From contig JANFOG010000018.1 in NCBI GenBank assembly GCA_024336345.1, forward strand, positions 248,001 to 312,000: 64,000 bases of DNA, given 5' to 3'. Under the pieces are notes generated by a model. The model saw nothing but the letters and a program-made list of their open reading frames with translations, was not told where the DNA came from and made no database searches. The stretch's first letter is position 1, and each line of letters begins with the position of its first letter. This stretch comes from Mariannaea sp. PMI_226. Taxonomy: Eukaryota > Ascomycota > Sordariomycetes > Hypocreales > Nectriaceae. Below are positions 32,050-44,444 of the stretch, in pieces. Made by a program: the position numbers and the translations under genes.

Positions 32050-33491
32050 GTTGACCAAGCTCTCACATTTGGCAATTCTGACATCTTTATCTCTCCCTCA
32101 AGGTCTCATTTAAAATTTAATTTGTAAAATACCTTCTCACACAATGTACAACATAAGGCTTTACGCTTTACTTATATCACTTACCATAGACGGGAGGTTA
32201 GATTCGGATGGTGTCTAAAAAACGAGCTTTGGCTAGACCCATAGTGCAGATAGATTTTCAACAGGAACCGTGATGAATGACGGGGTATAAATAATGAATA
32301 GAAAAATAACGGGTTTCACTGTATACCTCACAAGGAACAAAGCTCTATGACCTATCCTTCTGTTGGATTTCGGCCAGCCTAACTGGAAATCCGCACTGGT
32401 TATAATTTTCACAATGACGCTTCTTTGACAGCGGAAGTCGGCACAAGGTATAGCAGAGAATTCTCTTCGCACATAAGTGAGCGAACGTGTTTTGTTGGGG
32501 AATCTAATCCATGTTTGGAACTGCGATAATAGACATCTAGAAGTACATGCTGATGACCAACCTCATAGGGGAAGGCTGGCGAAAGAGATGACTAACTGAA
32601 GGGTGAGTAGCTACCCCAGGCAGTCAGATCTGGGCACAAGAATAGGAACGAGGAGAAATGCGAACTTTAGTGGATGAAGATGAGTGTCGTATTAAGACTC
32701 CCCCAGCTTCGCGAATACATATCAATCCACGGTGGACTGAAGGGTTTGGTTGAGCGCAGTAGCAAATAGAGTATCGGCCTTTTTTTTGAGAGAGAGGGAG
32801 GAAAAAAGAGAGAGAAACACTTTTGAATTAGCTTAGTAGAATTACTCAACTGGCTGAGCAATGCAGTCTCCTATTCGGACCGACACTGCTATCGAATGAA
32901 GTCTTATGCTTTAGGCAATATATGGCCAAGTGCTCTCTGTGGTAGTACAGTAAGACACCAAAATCCTTTTTACTCTCAATCGATTCCAATTAAATAATAA
33001 TTCTCGGTTTCGTGCTATGCTGGTTTGTATTACTCCATTGTCACGCGAGCGCGTAACATTCATGGCCGTGTCAGAATGGTTTGGCTTGAAAAAGCAGAAA
33101 CGTCAGTGCTCTCCGAGTGGAATTTTGTCTCAATAAAGCGCGGTGGTGAATTTGTGGCCCACGGAATGCTCGCTGCAATGACGCGTAAAACCGTGTAAAT
33201 AGATGAAGGAATTTCACAAGTCTCTCGTGTAGAATTTCTTCTCGAAACCAACACCATTGGTCGGCCGTGGCGAGGATGTTGCTGACAATATGGCCACATG
33301 TAAACCCATCGCATTCCGCGGTATTTTTGATGATAGAAAGCATTCTTAGACAAGGCAGTGATTACGGGTGATCATCGTTGAGTGCGACGTGGATATAATG
33401 GCAGACATTCCGCCTTCAATGTGAGGTTCTCGTGATCAGCCTCCTCATCCTCGCCGCTTCTGGGCTCACACTCCTTTCTTTTCATTTCATC
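32050..33491. other. Intergenic region
   Basis: About 1.4 kb between two plus-strand genes. Short frames here (e.g. 33060-33353 minus) overlap each other in two frames and show no domains. A GA-rich stretch lies near 32785-32815. No gene seen. Confidence 0.5.
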
Positions 33492-34453
33492 ATGTCTCAT
33501 CACGTCATTTTCGCTGTCGCTCTTTATCTGTTCTCCAGTGTGTTGGCTTTGAACCCACCATCTTATAGCGGCTTTAATCTGGTTTGGTCAGATCGCTTTG
33601 ATGGCAGGGCAGATTCAAGACCTAGTGATGACAGCTGGGTGATCATCACTGGAGATCATAACTTCAACAACGAATGGCAAACCTATACCAGAAACTCACG
33701 CAACCTCCGCATGAGTGGCAAAGGAACTCTCCAACTGATCCCGCAAGCTGATCGATTTACGTCTGGGGGTTGGACCTCTGCACGAATCGAAAGCAAGCAT
33801 TTAGTTAAACCGATATACGGTAGAATTACCAGGGTCCAGGCCTCTCTGAGGCTAGCGGGTAATCCTAAAGACCGGAAGCAGGGCATTTGGCCGGCGTTTT
33901 GGCTGCTCGGGGACACGTATCGTCACGGTGTCCTGTGGCCCGCGTCGGGTGAGATAGACATTATGGAGAACCTCAACGGGCAGAGTACGGTTTATGGCGT
34001 TGCGCACTGCGATAGAGCTCCTGGAGGCACCTGCAATGAGTTCACAGGCCTCGCTGGCACAACCTATCTACCAGATCACAGGTTCCATTCTTTCCGCGTC
34101 GATTTCGACCGCAGAAGCAGGAACTGGAGGAGGCATTCCGTGACATGGTATCGTGATGGTCAAGAATTTAATCGAATTACCGGGGCCCAGGTGGGCAACC
34201 CAAGGGTTTGGAAGACGCTCTGCCAGAACTCCATGTACATCATCCTCAATGTCGCTGTTGGTGGTAATTTGGTATGTTCCTCCTTCACTTTCTTCGCAAC
34301 AAAACCCTGGTTCTTTCAAGAGAATTTTTTTTTCGTTGCTAAATAAGACTGAAAACTAACATAAGACAGCCTGGTGGTCCAAATTCCAGAACCCTTGGGG
34401 GGTCTGGCAGTATGATGGAAGTTCAATACGTTGCTCACTACGTGTCAAGGTGA
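33492..34453 (+). CDS. Secreted GH16 endo-beta-glucanase
   Basis: Two exons (33492-34271 and 34370-34453) give about 287 residues. I start at the ATG at 33492, which gives a good signal peptide (MSHHVIFAVALYLFSSVLAL); the frame is open further up without an ATG. The GH16 active site GEIDIMEN holds Glu154, Asp156 and Glu159, matching E-x-D-x-x-E. WPAFWLLGD before it and the HSFRVDFDR and ILNVAVGGNL blocks after it are typical. The second exon supplies PGGPN and the closing strand MMEVQYVAHYV. Family members cut beta-1,3 or mixed beta-1,3/1,4-glucans, for wall turnover or feeding on glucans. The exact specificity cannot be told. The stop follows SR directly. Confidence 0.88.
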
Positions 34454-35947
34454 GGAGACTTGTGCGCGTGGTTACGAATTATTTTTGATGTAAGGCGAAT
34501 CTGCATATTTAGGGGCGTCATCTCTAGTCTTGTTTTTTGTCAGATCAGTTCTAGTTTATTTCGAGTGAGAAGCTTTGGCAACTGGGTTCAGTCGTTGTCC
34601 TTTTGAATGAGCAACCATTTTACTATTTTACTCGGTGTTACATCTAAGGGACGCTGTTTGGCATACATTCTTGGAAAGTCTCTTGCGTCTGACTATAATG
34701 CTTGGGGGTGAAGCATTTGTCCGCACTAGCCGTAGATCAACTAGACAATAAACCAAAGCTTTCCTTGATCAATCCGAAATTCCAGGAGTATCTTGTTCAG
34801 CTTTTTGGGGCTCTTTACGCTCAACTGTCTCATCTTCCATGCCTTGTCCGTGCTGCGTCCGAATTTCCATTGACATTTTTATCTTTCTTTTTCCAATTCC
34901 CAGCAGGTACATGTAGAGGTTCGACCACCCTAGAGATGACGGGGAATATTCTTAGTTTATGGTTCTGTATATGGTTTCTGTATATGCAATACTTTTGCGC
35001 GGTGATTATGTGTCTTTCAAGGTATAAAACTAGTGACTACCAATAAGCCATCGTCTGCCTTTTCTATTCAAATAGATTTCCTTAATGTAAGAGTTGGCGT
35101 GGAGGAGGCAAGCGTTATATCTAGGAGATATCAATTAGCTATAAGACCTCGGTCGTACATTAATGTATAAGTATCTAAGTACCTATAGGGTCTCTATCAA
35201 ACGATGATGGTACTAGATAATCCAAAATAACTCATGATAATATCCAACGGATGCATAATAATGATGTTATGCGTAACATCTGCTGTTATATAAATTTGAA
35301 CAACCCCTTCTTCAAAGTGCGAAACAAAGGTATATAATACTCGGTCAAGAAGTAAACTGATACACCCCCATCCCCATCTGCATCTTCGTATCGTACTGAA
35401 GCACAATGGGTTTCTTTGTAGTAATTCCGCGTGCCTGGTGAAGCACACCCCCCATCCCGGCTGATCACCCATCAAACTGTATGAATGCCCGGCTGACCTA
35501 TGGGGGGAGAGCCAGATGCTAGCGGAGCTCACATGGATGACTCGGGTTGCGCGATTGGCTAGGACAGTGGAGCGAATCGTGTATTTTCCATCTATTCCCG
35601 AGTCGACTGGTGCTCCCTCCCGCCTCGCTACGGCCGAGAGGCTGGCAAACTGCTCTAACCGGAACCTCTCTTAGCTTGGACATCCTCAGCAAGGAAAAAT
35701 TTGCTAATGGCCACTGATCTCCAGACTACAGATTAGTGAGTGCACAGTTTGCATCTGTGCAGTGCAAAGAAATAAATGATAGCGCTACTCTCGCGAATTT
35801 TTAGTGCCGCATAAAATAAAGTCCTTCCCCTCCCAACCGCCAACCAACCATTCAGGGGAAGGCGAAGGAAGGCCAACAACCGTCTGTCGCGTCTGATGCC
35901 CATTCTCCGAGCCTGTCGTCCAGGGCAAACTGATCTCCTCCTTCGCG
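34454..35947. other. Intergenic region
   Basis: About 1.5 kb between two plus-strand genes. A near-duplicate of TTTCTGTATATG occurs around 34962-34986. The part from about 35780 is C-rich and probably the leader of the CorA gene. No gene seen. Confidence 0.5.
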
Positions 35948-37241
35948 ATGGGTGGAGATCAAAGGAAGGACCAGCTCCAGATTGATTTAGATCTTCTCGA
36001 GGAGCTTATCTACAATCAAAGCCCTGGATGGTCGGGAGAGGACCACGCATCACGCGAAGCCGAGGCGCAACGGCCTGCATCATCTCCCAAGACTCACCAA
36101 TCTTCTCGTCCTGATGGCGGCCGCATCAGTCTCTTCACGTCATCGCGTGGTTCTGTCATCAACGCAAGTGAGCTAACGGACCTCGCTGATACCATGAAGT
36201 CCCCCCAAGAGCTCTTCAAACTACTCAATTCTGGCAGCGGATTTTGGTGGCTTGACGTATCCTCCCCCACCAAACAAGAAGTCTATGGCATCTGCAAAGC
36301 TTTTGGCATCCACCCACTCACTGCTGAAGATATCGTTACCCAGGAAGCCGGCGAGAAGATTGAGATTTTCCCGTCATATTACTTTGCATGTTTCCGGTCC
36401 TATCACATCGTTGAAGAGCCCGATGGTGTTGAATATGAGCCACTCAATGTCTACGTCATTGTTTGCAAGGAGGGGGTTCTCAGCTTCAGCTTCACATCCA
36501 ATGCGCATGCATTACACGTTCAGAAGCGAATCGCGACTATGAGAGACATTATCGGACTCAGCAGTGACTGGATATGCTATGCATTGATGTGAGTATTGTT
36601 CTTTTTTCCTCCCAAGGTTGATTCTACCGAGGGTCATCTCAGCTGACAGCCCCATTTAAAGTGATGATATTGTGGACTCTTTTGTTCCCCCAATCTCTCA
36701 GCTGGAAAAGGACGTGGATACTATCGAAGACGAGGTGTTTATCATCCGCGACGCTGATACTCGTCCCTTTTTCAAGTCCATTGAAAGAGCTCGCAAAGCG
36801 TCCAACGCCCTCTTGCGACTCCTGGGCGACAAGGCAGATGTTATTCGCCGGCTCACAAAACGCTTTGAGGAACATGACAACACCACACTTCGTGTCAATA
36901 TCAGCATGAATCTGGGCGACGTCCAGGACCACGTGCTTGCCATGACAGCTAACCTAGCGCATTTCGAAAGGATCCTAGCTCGAGCGCATAGCAATTATCT
37001 AGCGACTCTACGTGTAAACAAGCTAACTCAGGATGTCAGAACAAATCGGTTCCTAGGCAAGATCACTTTGGTCGCTGGAGTGGGTATCCCGCTGCAGTTG
37101 ATTGGTAGTCTATGGGGGATGAATGTTTTCGTACCAGGAGAAGAGACAGGCAGTCTGGGCCCCTTTTTTGGCATCGTGGGCTTCATCCTTATTGTGAGCG
37201 TCATCATGCTAGGTTGGGCCAAACGGAAGAGATACGTATAG
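35948..37241 (+). CDS. CorA-type magnesium transporter (Alr/Mnr2-like)
   Basis: Two exons (35948-36588 and 36662-37241) give about 406 residues. The intron (GTGAGT...GCTGAC...TTTAAAG) joins YAL to IDDIVDSFVPPI. The N-terminus is hydrophilic. The CorA cytosolic domain follows (FWWLDVSSPTKQEVYGICKA, FGIHPLTAEDI). A long helical stalk leads to the first membrane helix, with the signature GSLWGMNV that forms the selectivity loop. A second helix (GPFFGIVGFILIVSVIMLGW) ends in a basic tail. Eukaryotic members move Mg2+ across the plasma or vacuolar membrane. This protein lacks the very long N-terminal extension of yeast Alr1/Mnr2. Which membrane it serves cannot be told. Confidence 0.88.
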
Positions 37242-37645
37242 AGCAAGAGACGATAGAACAGATAAAGCGACAGATTTGCACCCGAAATTTAGAGAAAGAG
37301 GAATCAATCTAGACAACAGCCAGATAATACATCATCAATTCTATCCCAAGTATCAACTAGTCCAGATTGCTCCTTGGAGTGGTGGCAAGCTAGAGCCTAG
37401 AGTAACCTCTCCCATCCGTTCATACCATCCATACGACGCAGAAATCCTCTACTTGTCGAAGAGTATAATAGCACCTTCATATCTTCCACCACCTTTTCTG
37501 ACCACAGATTGACATATTTACTAGACACAATGCAAGAGGATACTACTTGGTGGCAAGACTGATTTTGTCACATCATCACGTCCTCAACGAAATGCGACTG
37601 GCTAACACTAAAGCCGATATCACGAGATCTAGCAGTAATCCAGTA
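37242..37645. other. Short convergent intergenic region
   Basis: About 400 bp between the convergent stops of the CorA and HET genes. It is A-rich after the CorA stop. No gene seen. Confidence 0.4.
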
Positions 37646-39640
37646 TCAATAAAGGTCAAAGTCCTCATGTCGGGGTTTTGTGTCCAAAATCTCCCCATAC
37701 ATGAGGCCATCTACATATGCATCTCCAACGAAACTCCATCCCTTGGCTTGCGGCCGAAGTACAATCGGGGACCCTACACCCCAGACAACGGCTATCATGT
37801 CACCAGATTTCACAATTGAATGACCGATGCCCAGTCGCCCGCCCGCCGTTTTAAAAATAACCCGGTTTCTGTGCATATTACCCAATGCCCTTGGCCACTG
37901 GCATTGAAGATAGGCGAGCTGATCTTTGAGGCTCTTCAGCACCAAGTTCCTGTCTGACCTGAATGGTCCGTTGCGGATGAAGTCTATCTGCTCCTCTGTT
38001 AAGTCGGTGGAGTTTATCTTCTCCCTCCTCATTATCTTGCGGATAAGCCGAGCAACTGCCTCAGCGACGGGATACAGCCCGCGATTTTCCGGACAGGGAT
38101 ACCAATCGTGGCGATCGAATAACACGGTTCGCCAAACACGATCTTCCTGTGAGCTGTGATCAGTCCTCGCTCCCGTAAAGGCTCGAACGCTGTTGAGCCA
38201 AGTGTCTACATCTGTGATTCGACATATATCCCATTCATCATACGTGTAGACCCCTTCCGGCACCTTCATGACATGCGTAATTACATCTGCCCGACAACCT
38301 TGGCGGCGAAGCAGTAGAGGATCTGCCCTCTCATGGACAGATAGAGTTGCAGTTGGCTTTGTACGACCTGCAGCATAGAACATCTCGCTCTGATTGACTC
38401 TGTAGAACCTGGTACCGTATTTTCCTATATCTTCCCAAGCAGGGACCCAGGACGGCAAAGGCCCAGCCGCATTTCGCGGGGGACAGCAGTCTAGCGTAAA
38501 GACCCGGGATTCATATTTATCATATAGCACAGCCCTAGTCATCATCGAGAAGACCTCTGGGACCGTCTTTGCATAGTCGGCGGATATACCCAACTCGTTA
38601 CTGTTTGTCACAACACCAAGGAGCCCAAACACAATGTCTCGATGATCAGTCACAGAGTAGTGTGGCCTGCCTGGAGCCACGAGCACTTCAAAGATGATAT
38701 CCATCAGCCGTATCCTCTCACTTTGTCGTCGCCGCCTGCGCACATCCAATGATTTGATCGTATAGAGATTGGTGTCCAGCCCCTCACAGAAGCTCGTATA
38801 ACTCTGGTGTAGTTGAGCAGGGCGAGAAAAAATACAGCACCAGATGGCCGTGAAGGTTGCGTCAAATATATCTATCGAGACTTTTTTAGTACCACACAAT
38901 ACCAGGGCTTCTCTTGCCAATGCCACCTCCTGGATGATCCATACGCGATGCCAGTTGATGCGTCGCAAGATATTGGAAAATCCATCGCATACTGCGCTGC
39001 TGCCAGATGAACCTCGGAGGCGATCATCTTGAAGGAGATTGAACACAAACTGGTGTAGCTCCGACCCTCCACCAGGATCTGTGCGCTTATCTAGAGCATA
39101 TAATGATCTTGTCTTTAGATGGTTGACTGCTTCTTGATCAAGCCGGCGCAAATTTGATCCTGTCCATTGGGTCATAATTCCAGCGGCGATGGCCTTCGGC
39201 CCTACATCAGCCATAAAATCCATCGCTAAATTGCTCTCATGGGATCCTGGTCCTAGCCATAGATAGACGGAATGCGCCAAAGTATACACGTCTCTCATTT
39301 GATCCACCTGCCAGCTCTTTTCCTCATTGTTACTCTGGTCAATACAAATCGAATCAACCCATATCCAGGAACCAACATTGTCTGCGCGAAGTTGCTCAAG
39401 CAGGAGGTGCAGGTTTCTGCCTATCAGGAATGGCTCTCCATTAACACTGATAGTTATGGTGTCTTTGATTTCGCCCCAGACATACGACATTGCCAAGAAT
39501 GACGTACCGTCGTTCAAGGATGTGTGGTCGATGGTGAGAAAGATGTTTGATTGAGTCCCTGGAGGTTTTCTAGATGCTGGAACAAGCCGCACAAGCCTGA
39601 TTCCGCGATTTTCGCGCTTGAGAGGTCTGTATGCGAACAT
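37646..39640 (-). CDS. HET-domain protein
   Basis: A single exon of about 664 residues. The frame is open to 39664, but the first ATG is at 39640 (MFAYRPLKRENRG). The heterokaryon-incompatibility domain is complete in its three hallmarks: SFLAMSYVWGE, WIWVDSICIDQSNNEEKSWQ and VDQMRDVYTLAHSVYLWLG. A long family-typical region follows, including VIITHVMKVPEG-like stretches and a C-terminal GDMIAVVWGVGSPIVLR. HET proteins can trigger programmed cell death after fusion of unlike strains, though most have no assigned partner. An ATG at 39699 starts an overlapping 61-codon frame that might lower translation. It stands alone, with long gene-free DNA upstream. Confidence 0.88.
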   Translation of the reverse strand: MFAYRPLKRENRGIRLVRLVPASRKPPGTQSNIFLTIDHTSLNDGTSFLAMSYVWGEIKDTITISVNGEPFLIGRNLHLLLEQLRADNVGSWIWVDSICIDQSNNEEKSWQVDQMRDVYTLAHSVYLWLGPGSHESNLAMDFMADVGPKAIAAGIMTQWTGSNLRRLDQEAVNHLKTRSLYALDKRTDPGGGSELHQFVFNLLQDDRLRGSSGSSAVCDGFSNILRRINWHRVWIIQEVALAREALVLCGTKKVSIDIFDATFTAIWCCIFSRPAQLHQSYTSFCEGLDTNLYTIKSLDVRRRRRQSERIRLMDIIFEVLVAPGRPHYSVTDHRDIVFGLLGVVTNSNELGISADYAKTVPEVFSMMTRAVLYDKYESRVFTLDCCPPRNAAGPLPSWVPAWEDIGKYGTRFYRVNQSEMFYAAGRTKPTATLSVHERADPLLLRRQGCRADVITHVMKVPEGVYTYDEWDICRITDVDTWLNSVRAFTGARTDHSSQEDRVWRTVLFDRHDWYPCPENRGLYPVAEAVARLIRKIMRREKINSTDLTEEQIDFIRNGPFRSDRNLVLKSLKDQLAYLQCQWPRALGNMHRNRVIFKTAGGRLGIGHSIVKSGDMIAVVWGVGSPIVLRPQAKGWSFVGDAYVDGLMYGEILDTKPRHEDFDLY

Positions 39641-42421
39641 GGGCTTAACAACTTGAATGGCCAATAATGAAATGAATGATCGCCTGGATGACCTTTCATG
39701 GCAGATGCTGAGGGGTTCTATCCACTACTTAAAGAGAAGAGGGGGATAGGAATATGACGCACGTGATTGAGAGTAATATAGGGTTGGATATAGGCAGCTA
39801 TGTAAGCATTATTATATTGATCCGTTGAGCAACAACAGTTTATTCCGGTTCATTGATGTTGTCTCTATCAGCTTATGAACAGTAGGAAAGCTTTCAAACG
39901 AGATTGAATTGTGCGGCGATGTAATACTAAGGCTGAGCACATGCTCATACCACCTCTTTACAACATAGCCGTTTTGCCTATTCCGCAAGCCAGAGATAAA
40001 CAGACGATTCTCTCTCGACTACCCTGACGTAACTTCATTTTGCCGTCCTAGTCGATGAGTACGATTTTCGTTTCTTTTCCAAGTCACTTGACGTATCCTA
40101 TACCAGCAAATACTGAAAGCGATGGCAGTGTTTTAAGTTGAGATTTGGTGTATAATGGGAAAGAAATAGCGAGATACATTGAGTCTCGAATTTTCATAGA
40201 CTCATCATCAGGTGGCGAATTCTCTTGGTGCTGACTGGGCAAGGACAGGTCTTAGTGGTCACAAAGGCGAGACGCTTTCTTTCTTTTTTTCTTCTTTTTT
40301 TTCAACACTCGGTTATGTCCCCTAGTCAAACGATGGGTATAGGCATTGGCTATCTATTATGCCACTTATAGCCTATCCGTTCCTACACCTTTTCCTACGG
40401 GTTTCATACACACGAAGTATACGTTCAAGCGGGCGAGGAATGCCATGCAGATATCATTCCATCAAATGCAGAGCTCAGGATCATTCATGTTCCCTCTGAT
40501 TTTTGACGATATATAATCGCCATGATGTGAAGTTACTTGGAAGCTCTACTGGATTATAAGCTCTACTGGATTATAGTGATGTGAATTGTAATTTGAGACT
40601 TGTCGTTGCAGCACGGTGTGTGTCCCAATCATTTCATGTGTAGTTTTGGTGTCACAGAATTGTCTGGCGACATGGATGGCTTGATTCAAAGGACAAGCGG
40701 CGTTAGTCGTCGGAATATGTTCTAGAATTAATTCTTATCAAATAGAACGTCAATATGGCCTGGGTGACGGTGTGCGAGTTGAATATTGATGAAGATCACA
40801 TTCTCTTGTTTCAATTGACTCCAGTTTCTTATCCTACATACCAGACGTCAAATCAGGCAGGCCTTTTCAGAGCTTTCCGTATCTGATGAGCTCAAAGAAG
40901 TTTCAGCATAGCGTAATATTTATACGCCAACCACGCGTACGATTGGTGATGCAGGGATTCCTGAACTCTACACGTAGTAGATTTGCTAGGTTCTGTAAAG
41001 CCTCCTTTGCACGATGCCGAGGCTGCACGTATATCTTGTAGATCCGACAAAAAGATAAGAACTACATGCAGTGCACAAGTATAAGCCCCATAAACTTTTG
41101 GGGAAGGGCGAGATAGAGTGTCCGGATATAGTTTCTATGCTTAAAGAGTCGATTCGGGCGGCTTCTGCAAAGCGATCATTGCTGGTGACGCTGCAGCCGC
41201 CCACTTGCATTGTGGGATGTCGAGTTCCAATCTATACTTGGGATCTCGCAATCGTCAACGCTCGAATCAGAGAAGCAACTGATAAGAGAGTCATGGCATC
41301 ATTAAACAGGACAATGTGCAAATTATATCTGTTGCAAGGGTGTTTCTCACCCGAACTCCCCCGCCAGGAGAGAGGATGACGAACAGCAGTAGACCTATCA
41401 CGCAATCTAGCCGACTAACATGACAGTGCTCCATGGCTGAAATGCAACGCACCCCCACACAATGTTTACTAGGTTTGTGAGAATGATAGGGATATCTGGT
41501 GTGACAAGTTCATTGCGGCATTGCTGGGCGCGCTTCCATAATTGGATAGTTGCTTGGTGTACAACTTGCAAGCCAAATATGGCCAGTTGGGTTAGTGTGC
41601 AACTCAGTAAGGTCTTTTATCGGTATCCGAATCGACTGGCGAACGTTGAACTATTTGACGGGAGCACCAAGACTCTATCCTGTGCGAAGCTCCCCAGCCA
41701 GCCTACCCCCAGAAACCTGTGAGAGTTCCAGTTATATACTATAGACGCACTTCGGCAACGACTATTACGAATTCTCTTTAGATGATTGGACTTCCCAGCT
41801 ACTCGATTTCCAGATATTTCCCGACATATCCACTCCGGGGCCGCTATTACAAGTTCCCGACGACGATACATGAGCTCTGGCCTAGGATCGGATCGCCCAA
41901 TCGTATCCCCGGTTGAAGATCCAAGCTGAGGACGGCCAAGACACGAAAACATCTGTCGAATATTATCAAGCACGCAATACCGTGGAAACATCACACATCA
42001 CAGTCGCACAGATCACGCAAACACCTTGGCATTTCGTTAGCGAGATCCGGGGTCATGATGGTGCTCTAGTCGAGCCATGTGCAAAACACTCTGTCACACT
42101 AATGTCGAAACTGGTTCTGTCTCTCACTCTCCTTTCTCGCAACATCCCCCACGAGCTTTCAGCTAACCACTTCCTCCCCGGAAAGTCTAGACCAGGATCT
42201 GGACCGCCCTTTCTTTTCCTATAGGCATGTCATGTCCAACTGGTCTGTCAGGCACTAAGTTGGCGTAGACAAAGAGATTTTAGTCGATGATGTGACCTGC
42301 CTCTAAGTTGTCCTCAGATTCTCTGTTTCTTGACATATAAAAGCTGCCTGATCAGTGGAAAGCTTTCATCAATCAATTTGCAAACAAGTCGTCAAGATCT
42401 TTTCACGCGTTCAGATTTAAC
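39641..42421. other. Gene-free region upstream of the HET gene
   Basis: About 2.8 kb between head-to-head genes. Frames at 41071-41379, 41462-41722 and 41913-42224 are short and overlapping and have no domains. A 17-bp tandem duplication lies at 40542-40575, listed separately. The final few hundred bases are the promoter of the MFS gene; a TATAAAA occurs near 42336. Confidence 0.5.
40542..40575. repeat. 17-bp tandem duplication
   Basis: The unit AGCTCTACTGGATTATA occurs twice in direct succession. ATGATGTGAA upstream and GTGATGTGAA downstream are similar, so the duplicated block is itself flanked by near-repeats. It is probably a replication-slippage product. Confidence 0.7.
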
Positions 42422-44444
42422 ATGTCTACGGTGCTGGTTCGACAAAAGGAAGCCAGAGACGGCTCCGACACTGATACTTCTTCAGATTCTATCCCCGCCC
42501 TTGGTGTTCTGACGGAGAAGAGAAGGTTTTGGTTCCAAGGAAGAAGTGACAACGACCTTGACGCCATTGCTACTCAGGTATGTATGTTTCTCAACCTCAC
42601 CCTCCAGTTCAACGACTCATTGTCAATGTGATATCAGCCGAGTGTGTTCGATGACCCGGAGACTGCGGACAAGTATAAGCCTCGGGCAGACTGGTAAGAC
42701 CTACTTTGATCGGCAGCGGGCTACGTACGGTGTTACTAAGACCACACTAGGGAAAACTTGAGTCGCTTTGATCCTCTTGCAAGATGGACGTGGAGAGAGG
42801 AGAACGCCTTAGTTCGAAAAATCGATTTCAAGATTATGGTTTGGGCTTGTGTAATGTTTATGGCACTTGAGTTGGATCGAGCCAACATCTCGCAAGCTTT
42901 GACTGATGATCTTCTGGGCGACCTCGGCCTGACAACAAACGGTACGTATGACGGAACATTACGGAATCTAAATACTCGGCGCTTCCGACCAGTTATACTG
43001 TTTCAGATGCTAACCATTACGCTGTAGACTACAATTTTGGAAACAGCGTGTTCAAGCTTGCATTCCTTTGTGCAGAGTTGCCATCCCAGCTTGTCTCCAA
43101 ATGGATGGGCCCTGACCGATGGATTCCCTCACAAATGTGCCTTTGGAGCATTGTAGCCTTCGCCCAGTTCTGGTTGCAGGGACGGAGTTCCTTTCTCGCA
43201 TGTCGTGCACTCCTTGGCCTCCTCCAAGGTGGTTTTATTCCAGATGTGAGTAGAACTCAACATTACACATGAATGAAGGCTCTAACAGGAGGTGATCAAT
43301 AGGTGATTCTATATCTTTCTTACTTCTACAAGCACCATGAGCTGTCGATCAGACTCAGTTTTTTCTGGACCATGATGAGTGTTGCGGATATTATATCCGC
43401 TCTGCTTGCCGCTGCTCTACTTAACATGCGTGGTATTGGAGGGTATGCTGGCTGGAGATGGCTATTCTTAATCGAAGGTCTTCTTACTCTCATCTTTGGC
43501 CTGCTTGCCTACGGGCTCATGCCTCCAGGCCCGACCCAAACGGCCAACTGGTTCCGCGGAAAGAAAGGTTGGTTCACCGCGAGAGAGGAGACTATCATCG
43601 TGAATCGGGTGATTCGAGAGGATCCCACAAAGAGCACTATGCATAACCGGCAGCCCATCACATTCAAACTGCTCTGGCAGAGTCTGTGCGATTTTGACCT
43701 TTGGCCTCTCTACATCTTAGGCCTTGTCTTCCAGATCCCTGCCACACCGGAACAACAGTACCTGACTTTATCACTCAAGGGCCTGGGTTTCAACACCTTT
43801 CAGTCGAATTTGCTCACAATTCCTTGGACCGTGATGCATATGATTACTATGCTAATTCTTACATTTGTTTCCGAACTCGTCAACGAGAGGACTTTCGTTT
43901 CAATGATTGGGCAGATCTGGATCCTCCCGTGTTTAATCTACTTCAACGTTGCAGACACTTCCTCTGTCAGCCGATGGGTCATTTTCGCGGTTACTTCTGT
44001 ACTTTTGTCTTATCCTAATGGTAAGTTCTGGTTCTACTATTACACATTAATTGCAAAGGACCGAGAAACAAAGAACTTGTCGCTGACATTCGCAACGTAG
44101 CTCATCCCATCCAAGTCGCCTGGAATTCCCGCAACTCGAATAGTGTCCGATCACGCACAGTCTCAGCTGCGTGCTACAACATGTTCGTCCAGACAGGCGC
44201 AATTATCTCGTCCAATATCTATCGCAAAGACGATGCCCCGCTCTACCGCCGCGGTAACCGTCAACTTCTTGCTATCCTATGCATGAACGTGGTGCTGTAC
44301 TGTCTGGTCAAGCTGTACTATGTGTCAGTAAACAGGCGGCGTGATAAGAAGTGGAATGCCATGTCTGAGTCAGAAAGGATTCATTACTTGGCTACAACAA
44401 CTGACCAAGGAAACAAAAGGCTGGACTTTAGGTTCCACCACTGA
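42422..44444 (+). CDS. MFS permease, Dal5/allantoate family (anion:cation symporter)
   Basis: Six exons (42422-42577, 42638-42693, 42751-42941, 43028-43245, 43303-44020, 44101-44444) give about 560 residues with all phases consistent. After a hydrophilic N-terminus, [20 protein letters not shown] leads into the first membrane helix, the family's usual opening. [26 protein letters not shown] and [14 protein letters not shown] are typical of the Dal5/Seo1/Liz1 group, as is [16 protein letters not shown] near the end. About twelve membrane helices are expected. Members import allantoate, ureidosuccinate, vitamins or organic anions with protons; the substrate here is open. Several adjacent plus-strand fragments are simply the exons of this one gene. 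Confidence 0.9.

Noticed and set aside
33060..33353. 97-codon minus-strand frame with a near-equal frame shifted by one base
   Set aside because: Two overlapping frames of equal length with no domain indicate lack of stops rather than coding.
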